Positions 10,007 through 21,356 are shown, counted from the stretch's first letter. The stretch: 64,000 nt of DNA from Spiroplasma melliferum (GCA_005222125.1 CP029202.1:1256491-1320490), one strand, 5' to 3'. Numbers and translations: made by a program. Notes: generated by a model not told the origin, from the sequence alone.

Positions 10007-10458
10007 TATTCTTTTCAATCAGTAATTTTACCAGTATTTTTGTCTATTTCGGGTATTTGTGGTTCAGTATCTCCATTCCAACGATAAACTGATTTAAAAA
10101 TTTTTCCTGTCGAATCATTATTTCATAAAATAATTCCTTTACCAACATCAAGCATTAATTGTTTATCAAATTTTCATAATTCTTGGCCACTATCTATCTG
10201 AATTTCTATTTTTTCATTGTTATTATTAAATTTAACAATATTTCATTTTTCTAAATTTAAGCCTTTTCAAATAACAATATAATATTTATTATCAATATCA
10301 TTAAATGATGAATCGTTGTAACATTGTTGTTTTCAATTTCCGTGGTCTTGTTTTTCACAAGGAATATTTTTATTATTTGGTTTATCACAACTAATTAATG
10401 TGGTTGTACTTGTTGCTGTTAATCCTATTGTTCCTAAAATACTTAGTAATTTTTTCAT
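10006..10458 (-). CDS. Virus-encoded lipoprotein carrying the ORF1 variable domain, 150 aa
   Basis: ATG at 10456-10458 after GGAAGGAAC. Lipoprotein signal with lipobox LISCD (Cys about residue 24). After a short linker, residues about 54-141 are identical to ORF1 residues 191-278 of the same provirus, followed by a short tail (NTGKITDWKE). Signal peptide and tail are conserved in the provirus 2 lipoprotein (32373-32795), but the central domain there is a different one, matching that provirus's own ORF1. Convergent with ORF1 and divergent from the transposase. A surface-displayed copy of a virion domain could block the receptor against the same virus; that is inference. Confidence 0.88.
10037..10300 (-). 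repeat. Variable-domain cassette, copy B (in lipoprotein of provirus 1)
   Basis: Inverted partner of 8300-8563, 264 bp with no mismatch found by eye. Recombination between the two would invert about 1.5-2 kb and exchange the 3' parts of both genes in frame. Confidence 0.9.
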
Positions 10459-10530
10459 TTGGCTAATTGTTCCTTCCTTTATTAAACTATGTAATAATTA
10501 TAACAAAAAATTTTAGAAAGGTATTTAATA

Positions 10531-11526
10531 ATGAATTATAAGCATTTCAATATTGATGAACGTGTTATATTAAGTCAGTTATTAGTATCAAAACTATTTC
10601 AAAAGAAAAATGGCAAACCAAATTTATTTAAAATTTCTAAATATATGGAAAGAAGTGTCTCTACAATTTGAAATGAAGTTAAACGTTTTCAAAAGTTAAA
10701 AGAATATAATCCTATTAAAGCTCATAAAAAGTATCTTAAAAATCGTAAAAAATCAGTTAAGCATATTAAATTTTCATATCAACAATTAATGTGATTAGAT
10801 GAAAAATTTAATAAGTTTCATTGGTCGCCCGAGATTATTTGTTATGCATATAAACGTGAATTTGGTATTAAATTTCCGGTATGTTTTAAAACTTTATATA
10901 AGTATGTTTTTCTTGGTTTATTTGGTTTAAATAAACGTAATTTGTATTTTCACGGTAGAAAAAATAAGAGTAAACAAAATATTGATAATCGTGGTAAATT
11001 AAGTAATTTTAGAACTATTGCAGAGTCTAAACATAATAAAAATGAATTTGGTTGATTTGAAATGGATACAATAGTTGGCAAAGATTTTAAATCTGTTTGT
11101 TTGGTTTTAACTGAACAATTAACTAAATTTGAAATTGTAAAAAAATTAAAAGATAGGACACCAAATGAAGTAATCAGTGTTATTAAAAATATTTTTAAAA
11201 CTAGTGTTTTAAAGAAAATAGTTAAAGGTATTATAACTGATCAAGGTAAAGAGTTTTCAGAATGAAAACAAATTGAAGCTTATATTGATACTAAAGTTTA
11301 TTTTTGTGATAAAGGTAAACCTACTCAAAAACCTATTGTTGAACGAATTAACCGGGATTTAAGGCATTGATTTCCTAAAGGAATAGATTTAGATGTTTAT
11401 TCACAAGAATATTACGATGAAATAGTTAATATTATTAATGAAAGACCACGACAGTGTTTAGGTTGAAATTCAGCAAAAAATTATTTTGTCAATTTTATTA
11501 AAAAATATGTTAATATAAAAATATAA
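10531..11526 (+). CDS. IS30-family transposase of the provirus, 331 aa
   Basis: Starts MNYKHFNIDERV, an IS30-type N-terminal HTH (residues 1-60). The DDE catalytic core is visible: Asp in WFEMDTIVG (about 179), Asp in TDQGKEFSE (about 236) and Glu in VERINRDLRHW (about 270), then the usual INERPRQCLGWNSA end. All Trp codons at these places are TGA. Plectroviruses of the SpV1 group encode such a transposase and integrate with it. The gene lies against the right TIR, and its relative in provirus 2 has a different C-terminus. Confidence 0.9.
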
Positions 11527-11557
11527 GATTTTTTTCTACTTGCATTTACAATTTACA
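11527..11557 (-). repeat. Right TIR of provirus 1
   Basis: Starts at the base after the transposase stop and ends with TAATTTACA-type sequence (TTTACAATTTACA). Inverted relative to 5921-5951. Confidence 0.85.
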
Positions 11558-11615
11558 TATTAAAAAAAAAAAAAAAAACAAGTGACAACCAAAATTTCAA
11601 AAATAACTTAAAAAT

Positions 11616-11648
11616 AAAAATCTAAGCTTTGCTTAGATTTTTATTTTT
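11616..11648 (-). terminator. Terminator after the giant permease
   Basis: 12-bp stem AAAAATCTAAGC/GCTTAGATTTTT with a TTT loop. On the minus strand it is followed by an A/T-rich run, 7 bases beyond the permease stop at 11655. Confidence 0.75.
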
Positions 11649-11654
11649 TTAGTT

Positions 11655-14600
11655 TTATACTTCGTTTGCAGTAACTTGTTCTTGAATACTCATATGATTA
11701 ATTTTATAAGTTGAAATTCAATATGTTATTAAATAGATTCCTGCCATTAAAATAAAAGTAATTGGAATTGTAATTCATGGGAATCCAAATGGAATAATTA
11801 CTTTAGCAATTGCAATAAACCCATAAACACCTAGTCATAATGTTAATCACATTATACCAACACCTAAAATTCATGCTAGAAAAGCAAACGGAGTAAATAT
11901 CCCTAATGTTAAACTATTAATTTCACGATTTGAATATCCTAAAGCTTTCATTACAGCCATAAATTTTAGGAAAGAATTAACAAAGGATTCTGTCATAATA
12001 TATACAATAATAATAGCGGTTATAATCGTAATAATAACAAAGATAATCGATAAGATACTTGAAATTCAAGCAAGTTTTTCAATAACTTGCGATTTAATAA
12101 TTAAATAATCTGTTCCCCCAACTCCACTAGTTAATTGGCCATTCATAAAATCATTCATTGAATACGAACCATCTGGGGAAGAAAGATTAAATCGTGTTGT
12201 TTGATCAACTTGATCATTATATTTACTAAACTTACCATTAAATCATAACATCGGATTATCATCTTTGTCATCATATAGTTCACTAGAACTTGTATTAAAA
12301 CCAAGAATTTTATTAGCAATAACTTGATTTACATATGCCCTCGGAACATCATATGAATTTTGAATTCCAACAACTTTATATTTAATATTTTTAGTAATTT
12401 TGCCAATTTTTAATAATCCTTGCCGTAATGCTTCTCGATATCAATTAGTTGGAAAGCCCGTTAAATCACCAATACCATTAATTTCTTTGTCAAATTTATT
12501 ATCAAAAGGATGAATAACATAATAATCACCTTCTGCAGTTACTTCTTTAGTGACTACTCTCTGATCAGGGGGGCTATTAAGGTCTAGCAACCCTGGTAAA
12601 CGGCGTCCTGTTGTTGCAGAAATTGTTGAATTTTGAAATTCCCCTGGTTTAAAAGCAGAAACTGGTAATTTTAAAACAAAATTTTTAATATTATAATAAT
12701 CTTGAACTTTACCATTTTTATTTTCAAAACCAACACGTGTTTTGTTTCCAATTGTTAATTTCGTTAAATCAAGGGTAAAAGGATTAAGATTATCATCAGT
12801 AAAACCACTTGGTAACTCATATGACCATGCGGCTTGGTCCACAGCACAATGCAGTGCATCATCACAATACTGTAATTGTTGAACATTAGTAGTAGTTTCA
12901 ACTATTTTATTTAACAATAAATTATATTTACTTTCTGCGGCTTTATTTACAACCATTGGAATTTCATCTGCCCCAATATTTAAATTTTTACTATCATCTA
13001 AGATTTTTTTAACCGTATGATTTGGAAAAATAATTGTTTTATTATTTGCATTAATTCCATATGTTGGAAGAATAAAACTTGAATTTGATATATTTGTTGT
13101 ATATCCGGTATAAACATCTTCATTTTTTGAATTATAAGTTGAAGTTCCAAAAGTAAAATTAAATTGTAATTTCGCCAAATCATCTTTTAACCACATTGCT
13201 CGAATTTTACCTGGCATAATATCACTTGTTGCATATTGTGCACAATAAGTCCAACGATCAATAATATTTGGGTCTGTTGGGTGGACTGGTGGTTTTCCAA
13301 ATGCACGTGGCATTGTTGAACATAATAAAGTATCAATTTGATTTCGAATATCAACATTTTCACCATAATGTTTATACATATCATAAAAAGTACCAATTGA
13401 TAAACTTGCTCCTTTTCCAACCATAAAATTAAAAATAATCATATTATTTAATTGTTGTGCGTATAAATGAGCATTTTTAGCACTAATATCAGTTTTTGTT
13501 GATAACCATTTTCCATTATATAAATAATCACTTACTAAAGAATTTTTAGTTAATGGATATGCTGCCTCAGTCGAAAAACTAGGACCATTTCAGTCATACA
13601 TTTCATAGCGACTAAATGGAATATTACCAATAACATTCGTATATTCGTATTCATTATTATAATTTAAATTGGCATAATAATCTTTACTAAACTTATTGAT
13701 TGCTGTTGGAATTAAAGTTGCTAACGTTAAAGATAAACTAGCAACAAAAAATGTTAAGAAAAATCAACCAATTTTTTTCATTGAAACGGCCATCATCACA
13801 AAACGAAATTTTGTTGTAAACTTTTTAAAACGAAAAACATTGCTAATAGAATATACTAATTTTGAGGTTTTAATATTTTTATTCGGATTTAATAAATCTA
13901 ACGGACTAATTATTAATTGTCGAATTGCTGTTACTAAAATTGACAAACTACTAACAAGACCAATAATCCCAAAACAAATTGCAAATGGAATCAATGAAAA
14001 TGAAAAGTTAACTGGAATAACAAAGTAACTATTAAAAACACTCATAATAGGGAGTTGCAAACAGACACCAATAATTCATCCAAGTGGAACTCCAATTCCA
14101 GTTACTACAATTGCATGCGCTAAATAAGAACTAGCAATTGTTAATCCACTATAGCCGTTTGCTTTTAAAATTCCATTTTCAATTTTTTGTTGATTAATAA
14201 TTTTTTTAATTAAAATTATTAATGTGAAAATTAAAATTATTAAGAAAATAATGCATAAAACGATTGTAATCGTACGATAAAATCTAATTGTAGTTCCCAA
14301 TAAAGAATAACGTAAGTAAACCAACTTTGTTTCATCGCGACTTTGTAGTGGAGCATTTTTATCACTTGGATTATTTAAACTTCAAAAATCAGCTGCTAAA
14401 TATTTTTTAAAATTTTCAAAGTCTGTTCCTTTATTTTCAGATAAACCAACATGATTAATATATAATGTGGAATTTTCTTCAATATCAGTGTTGGCAGCAA
14501 TAGACTCACTACGATAAACTTTTTCAGAAACATAAATAATACCATCTGTTTTTGGATCTGGAAAAACATCAGTATCATAAATTGTTGGATAAATATTAGC

Positions 14601-15899
14601 CGGATCTCCACCAATAGCACCAACAAAGAAATTTGAATTTTCACCAATTGTAAGTTGATCTCCTACTTTTAATTTTTGACTCCGTGCAAATTGTGGTGTA
14701 ATAACAACATATACATCATTAATTGGATTAGTTGGGTCAAAAGAATCATATTTTTTAATAAGTTTTAATTTATTATCTTGTAATAATTGTTGTCAATTAA
14801 TAATTTTATATTTTAAATTTGATGTTAAGTCTCAATATGCATATTGTTCACGTAACTGAACTGAAAAATTTGAAGCTTTAGCAACTAAAGTATAATAGGA
14901 TTTTGTCAATCCATAAGGTCCATAAGGTTGATTCCTAAAACTACTATTCTTATTATTTTGATTATAAAAATCATTAACACTAAAAACGGCATTTTCAATA
15001 TTATTATTATAACCAACATCAAGATTATTATTAACAGTTGGTGAATAATAAAGACTAATTTTTGTTAAAGGCTGTGATGTATCTTTTACTAAAAAACTTA
15101 AATCACCATTTAATTTTTCCTCAAATAATCTATTTTCAATGCTAGCTTTAGTAGGAATTTCATCTACGCTCCCTCGTAAATCAACATCTTTTTTTCATTT
15201 TGTTATACCATTATTAACAAAATCAATAACTGCATCCTTTAATTTTTTTCTATCTGTTATCCCAGGATATTTTTTATTTAAATATGCAATAATTAAATTT
15301 ACTGTATTCTGTGAAATATCACTATGCGTAAAATTATTCATAAATTCTTCAATTAAAGGTAAATTATCTTGATTAAAAAGATAACCTTTCTGATCATATA
15401 ATTGTCCAATTACAGAAGTTTGAAAAGCTTTGCTATTAAAGTTAAAACGATATAAACCATTATTTAAAAAAATTGGAGCAGTTTTATCAAGATCAGTAAA
15501 AATAATATTACTTACTTTATTTGTTCTAGAATCAAAAGTAAATTCTATTTCAACATTATTATCCAATGCTTTTAATGCTCCATCTTCACCTAAATGAGCA
15601 TAAGGTAATGTTCACTGTTCACCATTAACATCAGTAATTAAATGATAATCATTGCTAAAAGCATATCAGGGGGTAATTGTTTCTACATTTTGTCCTGTTT
15701 TCTTTTTACTATCAAATCTTAATAAATAATCATAAGCAAAAGTTCCTTCCCCCATAAATGAATATGCATTAGTTAAACGTGTATTAACAATTCACGAAGA
15801 AGTTGTTAATAATGTTAAAAGCGCAGCTAATATTATAAAAATAATTAACTGTGCTTTTTGCTTAAACATACTTTTTAATGTTTGTAAAAACAGCAACAT
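11655..15899 (-). CDS. Giant FtsX/MacB-type ABC transporter permease, 1414 aa
   Basis: ATG at 15897-15899 after GAGGAGATC. N-terminal helix (residues 15-38), a large extracytoplasmic domain (about 40-520), a first FtsX-type membrane domain (about 525-690, with ENGILKANGYS after its first helix), a second large extracytoplasmic domain (about 700-1260), and a second FtsX domain at the C-terminus (MAVMKALGYSNREI near 1316). This is the two-domain FtsX permease plan greatly enlarged, as is common in mollicutes. The ATP-binding partner is not in this window. It is preceded by a lipoprotein gene only 29 bp upstream, so the two may form an export or lipoprotein-handling complex. Confidence 0.85.
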
Positions 15900-15928
15900 T
15901 TTTAGATCTCCTCTTTTTCAATTAACTA

Positions 15929-18253
15929 TTAATAATAACGAGTATTGTTATAGTATCAAACAAAGTCACTTAATAAATATGAATTTTTTGTTAAATCATC
16001 TTTAATCCCTGGATTATATAAAAAACGAGCTTGATTATTAAATTCAACAACATAACTATATTTAATTTTATCACTATTTGTTAAATATTCATTGCCCTGT
16101 CCATCATAATCAACTCAGTCTTGACTATTTCATGTTTCGCCCTCTGGTGCAATATTATGACGTTGTTTTGGGTCTTTTTCTTGTTCAACATATGAAGGAG
16201 AATTTCCTGAAGCAGGATCAGTATATCCTAATGGTTTTTTATGACGTTCTAATTTAGTTGAAGCATCTTTGGGACCATAATAATCTAATTGGTAACGAAC
16301 ACCAGTTACAGAACCATCAGTTACAATTGCACCTAATTTTGAACCATCTACGCCAGTTCCTGAGGCTGTAATATATCATTTTCGATCTAAAAAGATATTA
16401 TCAAATCAATCCTCGGCCATTACTTTATTAACTTGATTTGTTAATTCACCAATATAACCATTTTCTGAATCTAATATTTGTGTAATAAATTTATGCATTG
16501 ATTCATAATCAGGATACGTATTATTACCTCCATGCGCTCAAATATTAATGACATCAAATAATGATCCTTGTTTATATTGACCTGTTTCATCAACAAAACC
16601 ATAACTATTTAAAATAAACTTAGCATATTCGCTATTAGGATCAACTGCCATTAAGTCCTCTTTAAAACCGTTTTTTTTCGGTCCTTCATTATAAACATTA
16701 TCAATTGTTTTAACATTATTAGTATTTAATTTATAATGTCCTTCACTATCACTAGTGTAAAATCAATTTGCTAACCCCGCAATTCCTTTTAATAAATTAA
16801 ACAAATCAAAGTTTGGTCCGTTCAAAATTTGCAATAATGTTCGAATTAAAGCAACAACACTATCTTCAGCAAAATTCCCAATTAAGCCTTGGAATTTTAA
16901 AAGACCTTCATAAACTGTCTTTGACATTATACGGTTAAATTTTTGGACATCAAAGTTTGAACCTTCTTTTGCTAAAGCTTCTGTAAATCAGTTTCCTAAA
17001 ACAGAATACCATTTTAAAAAGGCATTTTTATGTTCTTTATTATCACTTGTTAAATCTAAATATTGCTTCTCCTCTTGCAAAATTACGCTCAGAGATTTTG
17101 CCACAACTGGACTGCTAAAAATATCATAAAGTTTCATATTTTTAATTGTTTTATCAGGTTCAGCCACTTCACCATCACTTTGATGTTCAACTTTAAGAAC
17201 CGTATTTTCAATCGTATCACGACTAAATATTTCTAATAATGGACTGTCCAATTTAACATTACCTGAACTGTCAAAAAACTGATTTTTTATTTGCATTAAA
17301 ATAAAAAATGGTGCTGCTAAGAAAATTCCTGCAGTTTTTTCGCCATAACGATTATTTTGAATAAATGGTAATAACTGTGCTAATGAATATAAAACTGGTA
17401 ATTCTAATCCCGGTCCAAATTGACCTAACATGGTAATTGCTTCATCAAAATATTTTAAACCAAATAAATCATATAATGAACTTGATTGGTTCGCCACACT
17501 CTTTCCAAATTTAATTTCTTCACCACCATCGTTATAAGACAATGTTGACTTTGTTGGCGGTGTTGAAAGTGAATTATGATATAAAATATTTGATACATAA
17601 GGACCTGATGATGAATCATAATAATTACTTCAACCGGCAGTTCTCTTAATATAATTAAGAACTGATTCTGATTTTTGTGATAATGTATTTGCTAAAGCTC
17701 CAGTATCATATTGAGCTCATGCTAAATTTGGATTTGCAACAAAATCTGTATAACGCCCTGATGCATCTGTTTTATTGCTAGGATGTCCTTGGTTAGCTTC
17801 TGTATTTCATTTTGAAAAATCACTCATTGCAACAATTGATGACATTAAATTATAAATATTTCGTTCTGGTTGATAAGTACTATCCGTTGCTCTTCAAGGA
17901 TTATAATAAAGATTATTTAATTTTTTATATTCTTCAACATAATCTTTAATTTTAATTTCTTTTCCACTTTTAGTAGTAAAAACTCCTTTTAAGTTTCTTC
18001 CAACATTATTTAAGAAATATTGTAATGTCGGAAACCCATAAGTATTCATATTTTCATGACGACTAGCAATTAAAATTTTAGCAATTGTACTAGTATATTT
18101 AACTAAATTTCGAATTGTCGGGTCGATCTTATTAAGTTCACTATCAAAATAATCGTCATTTTGACTATTTTTTCCTTTTGCACAAGAAACTACTCCCAGC
18201 ATACTTGCTGACATTAAAGTTGTAGATCCTAGTATAGAAAGTAATTTTTTCAT
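15929..18253 (-). CDS. Large lipoprotein, 774 aa
   Basis: Start ATG 18251-18253, eight bases after AGGAG. An upstream GTG would overlap the ribosome site and is rejected. Signal MKKLLSILGSTTLMSASM with lipobox VVSCA (Cys about 25). Then a soluble protein with no further membrane helix, Asn/Asp-rich with several aromatic patches, ending NTRYY. It is co-directional with and 29 bp upstream of the giant permease, so it is probably its surface partner. Similar lipoprotein-permease pairs are frequent in Spiroplasma. Unknown substrate. Confidence 0.82.
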
Positions 18254-18411
18254 TTCCTTCACTCCTTTTATATTTATTAAATTTTTATAAAAATCATTAA
18301 TTTAAAAGTCAGCAGATAACATTAAATTTTCATTACCCGCTTATAACCATTAATAAAAATTGTTGTATATTTAATTGGTTTATCCATAATCAAACAATTA
18401 TTTTTAATTAC

Positions 18412-19170
18412 TAAAACAAACAAATTTAAATCCTCATTGTTCTTTTTTTTATTCTGTGTTTTAGTATTGTTTTTATTTATCAAAACAACATTTCAAACAT
18501 AAATTCAAAGTAAAATAATCATAAAAATATTTTTAAAAATTGTTGATAATTTAATATCATTTGTATTTTCAATAAAATATAAATTTAAAATTAAACACAA
18601 TAATAACAAAATAAAACCAAAAGATAATTTCCGAAAAATTTGCTTTACTTCCATTACATTATTGTTAATTACAATAGTGCTAATTAAACTTCCATAACCA
18701 ATCACTCATAAAATTAAATGAAATAAGTTGTTTTCTGTTTTTAAAAATGCATCAAAAATAACTGGAGCAAAAATAATTAAAAAGAAAATAACAATTAATT
18801 TATTAAATAAGACAATAAAATTAAAATATTTTGTTTTTGTTGCACTAAAAAAAATAACGAATAGTAAAAAAATAAAATTTAATAAATTAATTGTCGATCT
18901 TTCTATTCATTCAAAAGAAAATTGAATAAAGATATTAAGAACAAGTAAAATTGATAAATTGCTAATAAAAGTAAAAATAAAGCTGATAATTGCAAGTTTA
19001 GTAAAATTGTTACTAATATTTTTAATAGATTTTGTTTTTAAAAAACTAATGCGGATTAAAATACTAATAATGAAAAAAATAAAAATTCAAATAAAAATTG
19101 ATGAAAAGATATTATTTATAAAGTTAATAAATCTATTAAAAGTGATATTAGATAAAGAATTTATTAACAT
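18412..19170 (-). CDS. Hydrophobic membrane protein, 252 aa
   Basis: ATG 19168-19170 behind ATAGGAGCGG. Almost entirely hydrophobic, with six or seven helices of Ile/Leu/Phe, and a Lys/Asn-rich cytoplasmic end (NTKTQNKKKNNEDLN). Extremely AT-rich even for this genome. The 158-bp gap to the lipoprotein gene downstream holds no obvious terminator, so the three genes down to 11655 may be one operon. No family recognised. Confidence 0.7.
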
Positions 19171-19220
19171 TTTTTTCCGCTCCTATATTTTTACATAGTA
19201 ATATTTTACAAAAAAAAAAA

Positions 19221-19252
19221 AAAAAAGCAAAGGTCTATTTTTGCTTTTTTTA
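19221..19252 (-). terminator. Terminator of the rplJ-rplL operon
   Basis: Stem AAAAAAGCAAA (19221-19231) with TTTGCTTTTTT (19240-19250), 14 bases after the rplL stop, ending in a long T-run on the minus strand. Confidence 0.85.
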
Positions 19253-19263
19253 AGAAAATTAAA

Positions 19264-19629
19264 TTATTTAAGATCAACTGAAGCTCCAGCTGCTACTAAT
19301 TGTCCTTTAATTTCTTCTGCTTCTTCTACTTTTACTTTTTCTTTAATTACTGCTGGTAATTTATCAACAATCGCTTTTGCTGCCATTAATTCTTTTCCAG
19401 TAATTTCTTTAACTAATTTAATAATTGCAACTTTACTTGGTCCTGTATCTGTTAACACAATATTAACCTCTGAAGGCCCCGCTGCTGCTGATCCTTCTGC
19501 TGGAGCTGCGGCAACTGCTGCGGCAGCTACAACACCAAAATGATCTTCAATTGCTTTTACTAATTCATTTAAATCTGATAATTTCATTTCTTCTAATGCT
19601 TTAATAATATCATCTTTTGATAATGCCAT
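19264..19629 (-). CDS. rplL: Ribosomal protein L7/L12, 121 aa
   Basis: Full-length bacterial L7/L12: N-terminal dimerisation helices (residues 1-35, ALSKDDIIKALEEM), an Ala/Gly-rich hinge (about 36-52) and the C-terminal factor-binding domain (VNIVLTDTGPSKVAIIKLVK). It forms the stalk that recruits elongation factors to the ribosome. AGGAGG ribosome site. Directly downstream of rplJ, as usual, and closed by the terminator at 19221-19252. Unusually Ala-rich and GC-rich for its surroundings because of the hinge. Confidence 0.98.
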   Translation of the reverse strand: MALSKDDIIKALEEMKLSDLNELVKAIEDHFGVVAAAAVAAAPAEGSAAAGPSEVNIVLTDTGPSKVAIIKLVKEITGKELMAAKAIVDKLPAVIKEKVKVEEAEEIKGQLVAAGASVDLK

Positions 19630-19684
19630 AATATTTTCCTCCTCATTAAGATTTTTTTATAAAATGTTTGAATAAACTAACTAA

Positions 19685-20176
19685 TTATTCACTTCTTGTT
19701 TTAGCAATTTCTTTAACTGCTATTGCAAACATACGTAATGGGTATAATAAACTTGCTCCAAACATTGATAGTAACTCGTCTTTTGTTGGTAACGCTGCAA
19801 TTTCAACAATCGCTTTTGTGTCTAAGACTTTACCCTCATAAATTCCAGCTTTTAATTTTATTGCTGGATGTATTTTTGCAAATTTTGCTAAAGTTTTTGC
19901 GGCAGCCATCTGTTCACCTGTACCAAACGCAAAAGCATTAGGACCTGTTAAAAATTGGTCTAATTCAGCAAATCCTGCTTCTTTAGCAGCCAAACTTACT
20001 AAGTTATTTTTATATACTTTAATGTTTACATCTTGTTTTGTAAGCATTCTTCTTAGTTCTGTAAATTCAGCAACCGTTAATTTTTGATATTCGACAATAA
20101 CTGCTGAATTAGCAGTTTTAAAGTTATTAACAATTTCATTAACAACTGCTGTTTTAATTTTCATTGCTGGCTTCAT
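19685..20176 (-). CDS. rplJ: Ribosomal protein L10, 163 aa
   Basis: Starts MKPAMKIKTAVVNEI at the ATG preceded by GGGAGGCG. The L10 fold is recognisable (YQKLTVAEFTELRRML near residues 30-45, NNLVSLAAKEAGF, then the C-terminal stalk helix that binds L7/L12 dimers). Length is normal for the family. Co-transcribed with rplL 55 bp downstream and preceded by a 200-base leader that is probably the L10 autoregulation site. Confidence 0.97.
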   Translation of the reverse strand: MKPAMKIKTAVVNEIVNNFKTANSAVIVEYQKLTVAEFTELRRMLTKQDVNIKVYKNNLVSLAAKEAGFAELDQFLTGPNAFAFGTGEQMAAAKTLAKFAKIHPAIKLKAGIYEGKVLDTKAIVEIAALPTKDELLSMFGASLLYPLRMFAIAVKEIAKTRSE

Positions 20177-20189
20177 TCTTCGCCTCCCT

Positions 20190-20365
20190 ATAATAATTTT
20201 AAAAGCAAAGGCAATTAATCCATTTGGTTAATTGCCTAAAACATTATTTAAATAATATAAAAACATGTCATTGTTCTATATCTCAATAATGCCTCGGCAA
20301 CATAATTAAGATTTAATAAAATCCGTTGCTGTCTATGGTATTTTGATGACTATGGTACAATACCA
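20190..20365 (-). ncRNA. L10-type leader of rplJ-rplL
   Basis: About 200 untranslated bases separate the promoter (20372-20400) and rplJ. They contain several self-complementary stretches and end in a terminator-like hairpin, 20210-20236 (GGCAATTAA/TTAATTGCC), followed on the minus strand by TTTGCTTTT. Known L10 leaders bind the L10-(L7/L12) complex to repress the operon. Here the placement is seen directly; the identity is inferred from position, not from a fold calculation. Confidence 0.6.
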
Positions 20366-20371
20366 AGTAAT

Positions 20372-20400
20372 ATAGTATTATAATTTTTGTTAAAAGTCAA
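20372..20400 (-). promoter_or_regulatory. Promoter of rplJ-rplL
   Basis: On the minus strand TTGACT (20395-20400), 17 bases, TACTAT (20372-20377): a standard vegetative promoter with near-consensus -35. Confidence 0.65.
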
Positions 20401-20641
20401 ATAAAAACTTTATTTTATTTAATTTTGATGGGATGAAATAATTGGAACTTTTAAAAATAAATTTTATAGGGAATAATAAAAATTATCCATACAACAAAAG
20501 ACTAAAAAAATTTTTCTTATTTACCTATTTTTTATTTTACCCATTTTATGACTTTATACAACAACAAAATAATAATATTTTGTAAAAACCATAGACATTT
20601 TAGACCACTTAAGTTTTTAAAATAAATTTAGGAAAAATAAA
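20401..20641. other. Gene-free AT-rich stretch
   Basis: No CDS, RNA or clear repeat seen. It separates the rplJ promoter from the decayed gene at 20642. Confidence 0.5.
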
Positions 20642-20961
20642 ATGACAAGAAGCATCATCTCAGAAAATGAATTATATAAACTTCAACGAGAGTTTAAAAA
20701 AATGATATGTTAAATTAGTTGATTAAATTATTTTATAAAGCAAAGCAAACATTTTATGTATGATCAAAGAAAGATTAGAAAATTCATTAATAATTCTTAT
20801 GATTTTGAATGGTTTAACAAAAATCTATATGTCCAAAAACAATTCATTATGTTTACGAGAAAACATATAAAATTAAAGTAGCAAAAATGATTAAGCAATA
20901 TCGCCAATTATATGATACCGATGTTCATGAATTTTATAATTTAACATTAACTGAACTTTAA
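20642..20961 (+). pseudogene. Frameshifted remnant of an unidentified gene
   Basis: An ATG frame (MTRSIISENELYKLQREFKK) stops after 22 codons. Coding-like sequence then continues in other frames (KQSKHFMYDQRKIRKF, later VYEKTYKIKVAKMIKQYRQL, ending DVHEFYNLTLTEL and TAA). Switching of frame and internal stops show decay. The basic, helical, Gln/Arg-rich character would fit a small mobile-element or plasmid protein, but I cannot identify it. Confidence 0.5.
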
Positions 20962-21014
20962 AAAATATGTTATCTATTTCTTCCTAAAGTTGTTAGACAA
21001 TTCATCCACTTCCT

Positions 21015-21356
21015 TTAATCTTTTTTCTCATTTGTTCTTTTAATTTTATAAAAGTAAATTATTCATTGACTACAAACTAAAAATAAAATTAAAAGAAGAA
21101 CTATAATTTTAATTACATTATATGACAATCACATAAAAAATGGAGTAAAACTTGTTAAAAAAATAAAACAGATTAAAAATATTACTAAACCATAACTAAA
21201 AATATTTAATGAAAATAAACTATATTTTTTTCATTTAATGCTTTTAATTTCTTCGTTTTTTAATAAAACATATTGAAAATAAATACTATTAATTAAACTA
21301 AAAAGAATTATCGTACTTATTATAACAACATCAATAATTTCATATGTACTTCACAT
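21015..21356 (-). CDS. Small membrane protein, 113 aa
   Basis: ATG at 21354-21356, one base after the stop of the NodB-like gene, so coupled to it; the ribosome site GGTGA lies inside the upstream gene. Three hydrophobic helices (about residues 5-25, 48-70 and 78-100) and a basic C-terminus (KIKRTNEKKD). Unknown function; probably works with the deacetylase. Confidence 0.65.

Larger units (their letters stand above)
5921..11557 (+). mobile_element. Provirus 1: integrated SpV1-like plectrovirus, 5.6 kb
   Basis: Bounded by imperfect 31-bp TIRs (26/31 matches), flanked on both sides by TAT (5918-5920 and 11558-11560), which could be a 3-bp target duplication of an IS30-type insertion. Contents in order: 37-aa protein, 49-aa membrane protein, 82-aa major coat protein, noncoding cassette, HTH protein, 750-aa ORF1, inverted 150-aa lipoprotein and IS30-type transposase. 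Compared with provirus 2 it lacks the assembly ATPase and about eight small genes, so it is probably a defective or satellite-like genome that could depend on a helper. Direction of viral transcription is plus, except for the lipoprotein. Confidence 0.88.

Noticed and set aside
15195..15566. Apparent separate genes within 11655-15899, 23576-27067, 43187-45796 and others
   Set aside because: All fragments share one frame and are joined by TGA, which is Trp in Spiroplasma.
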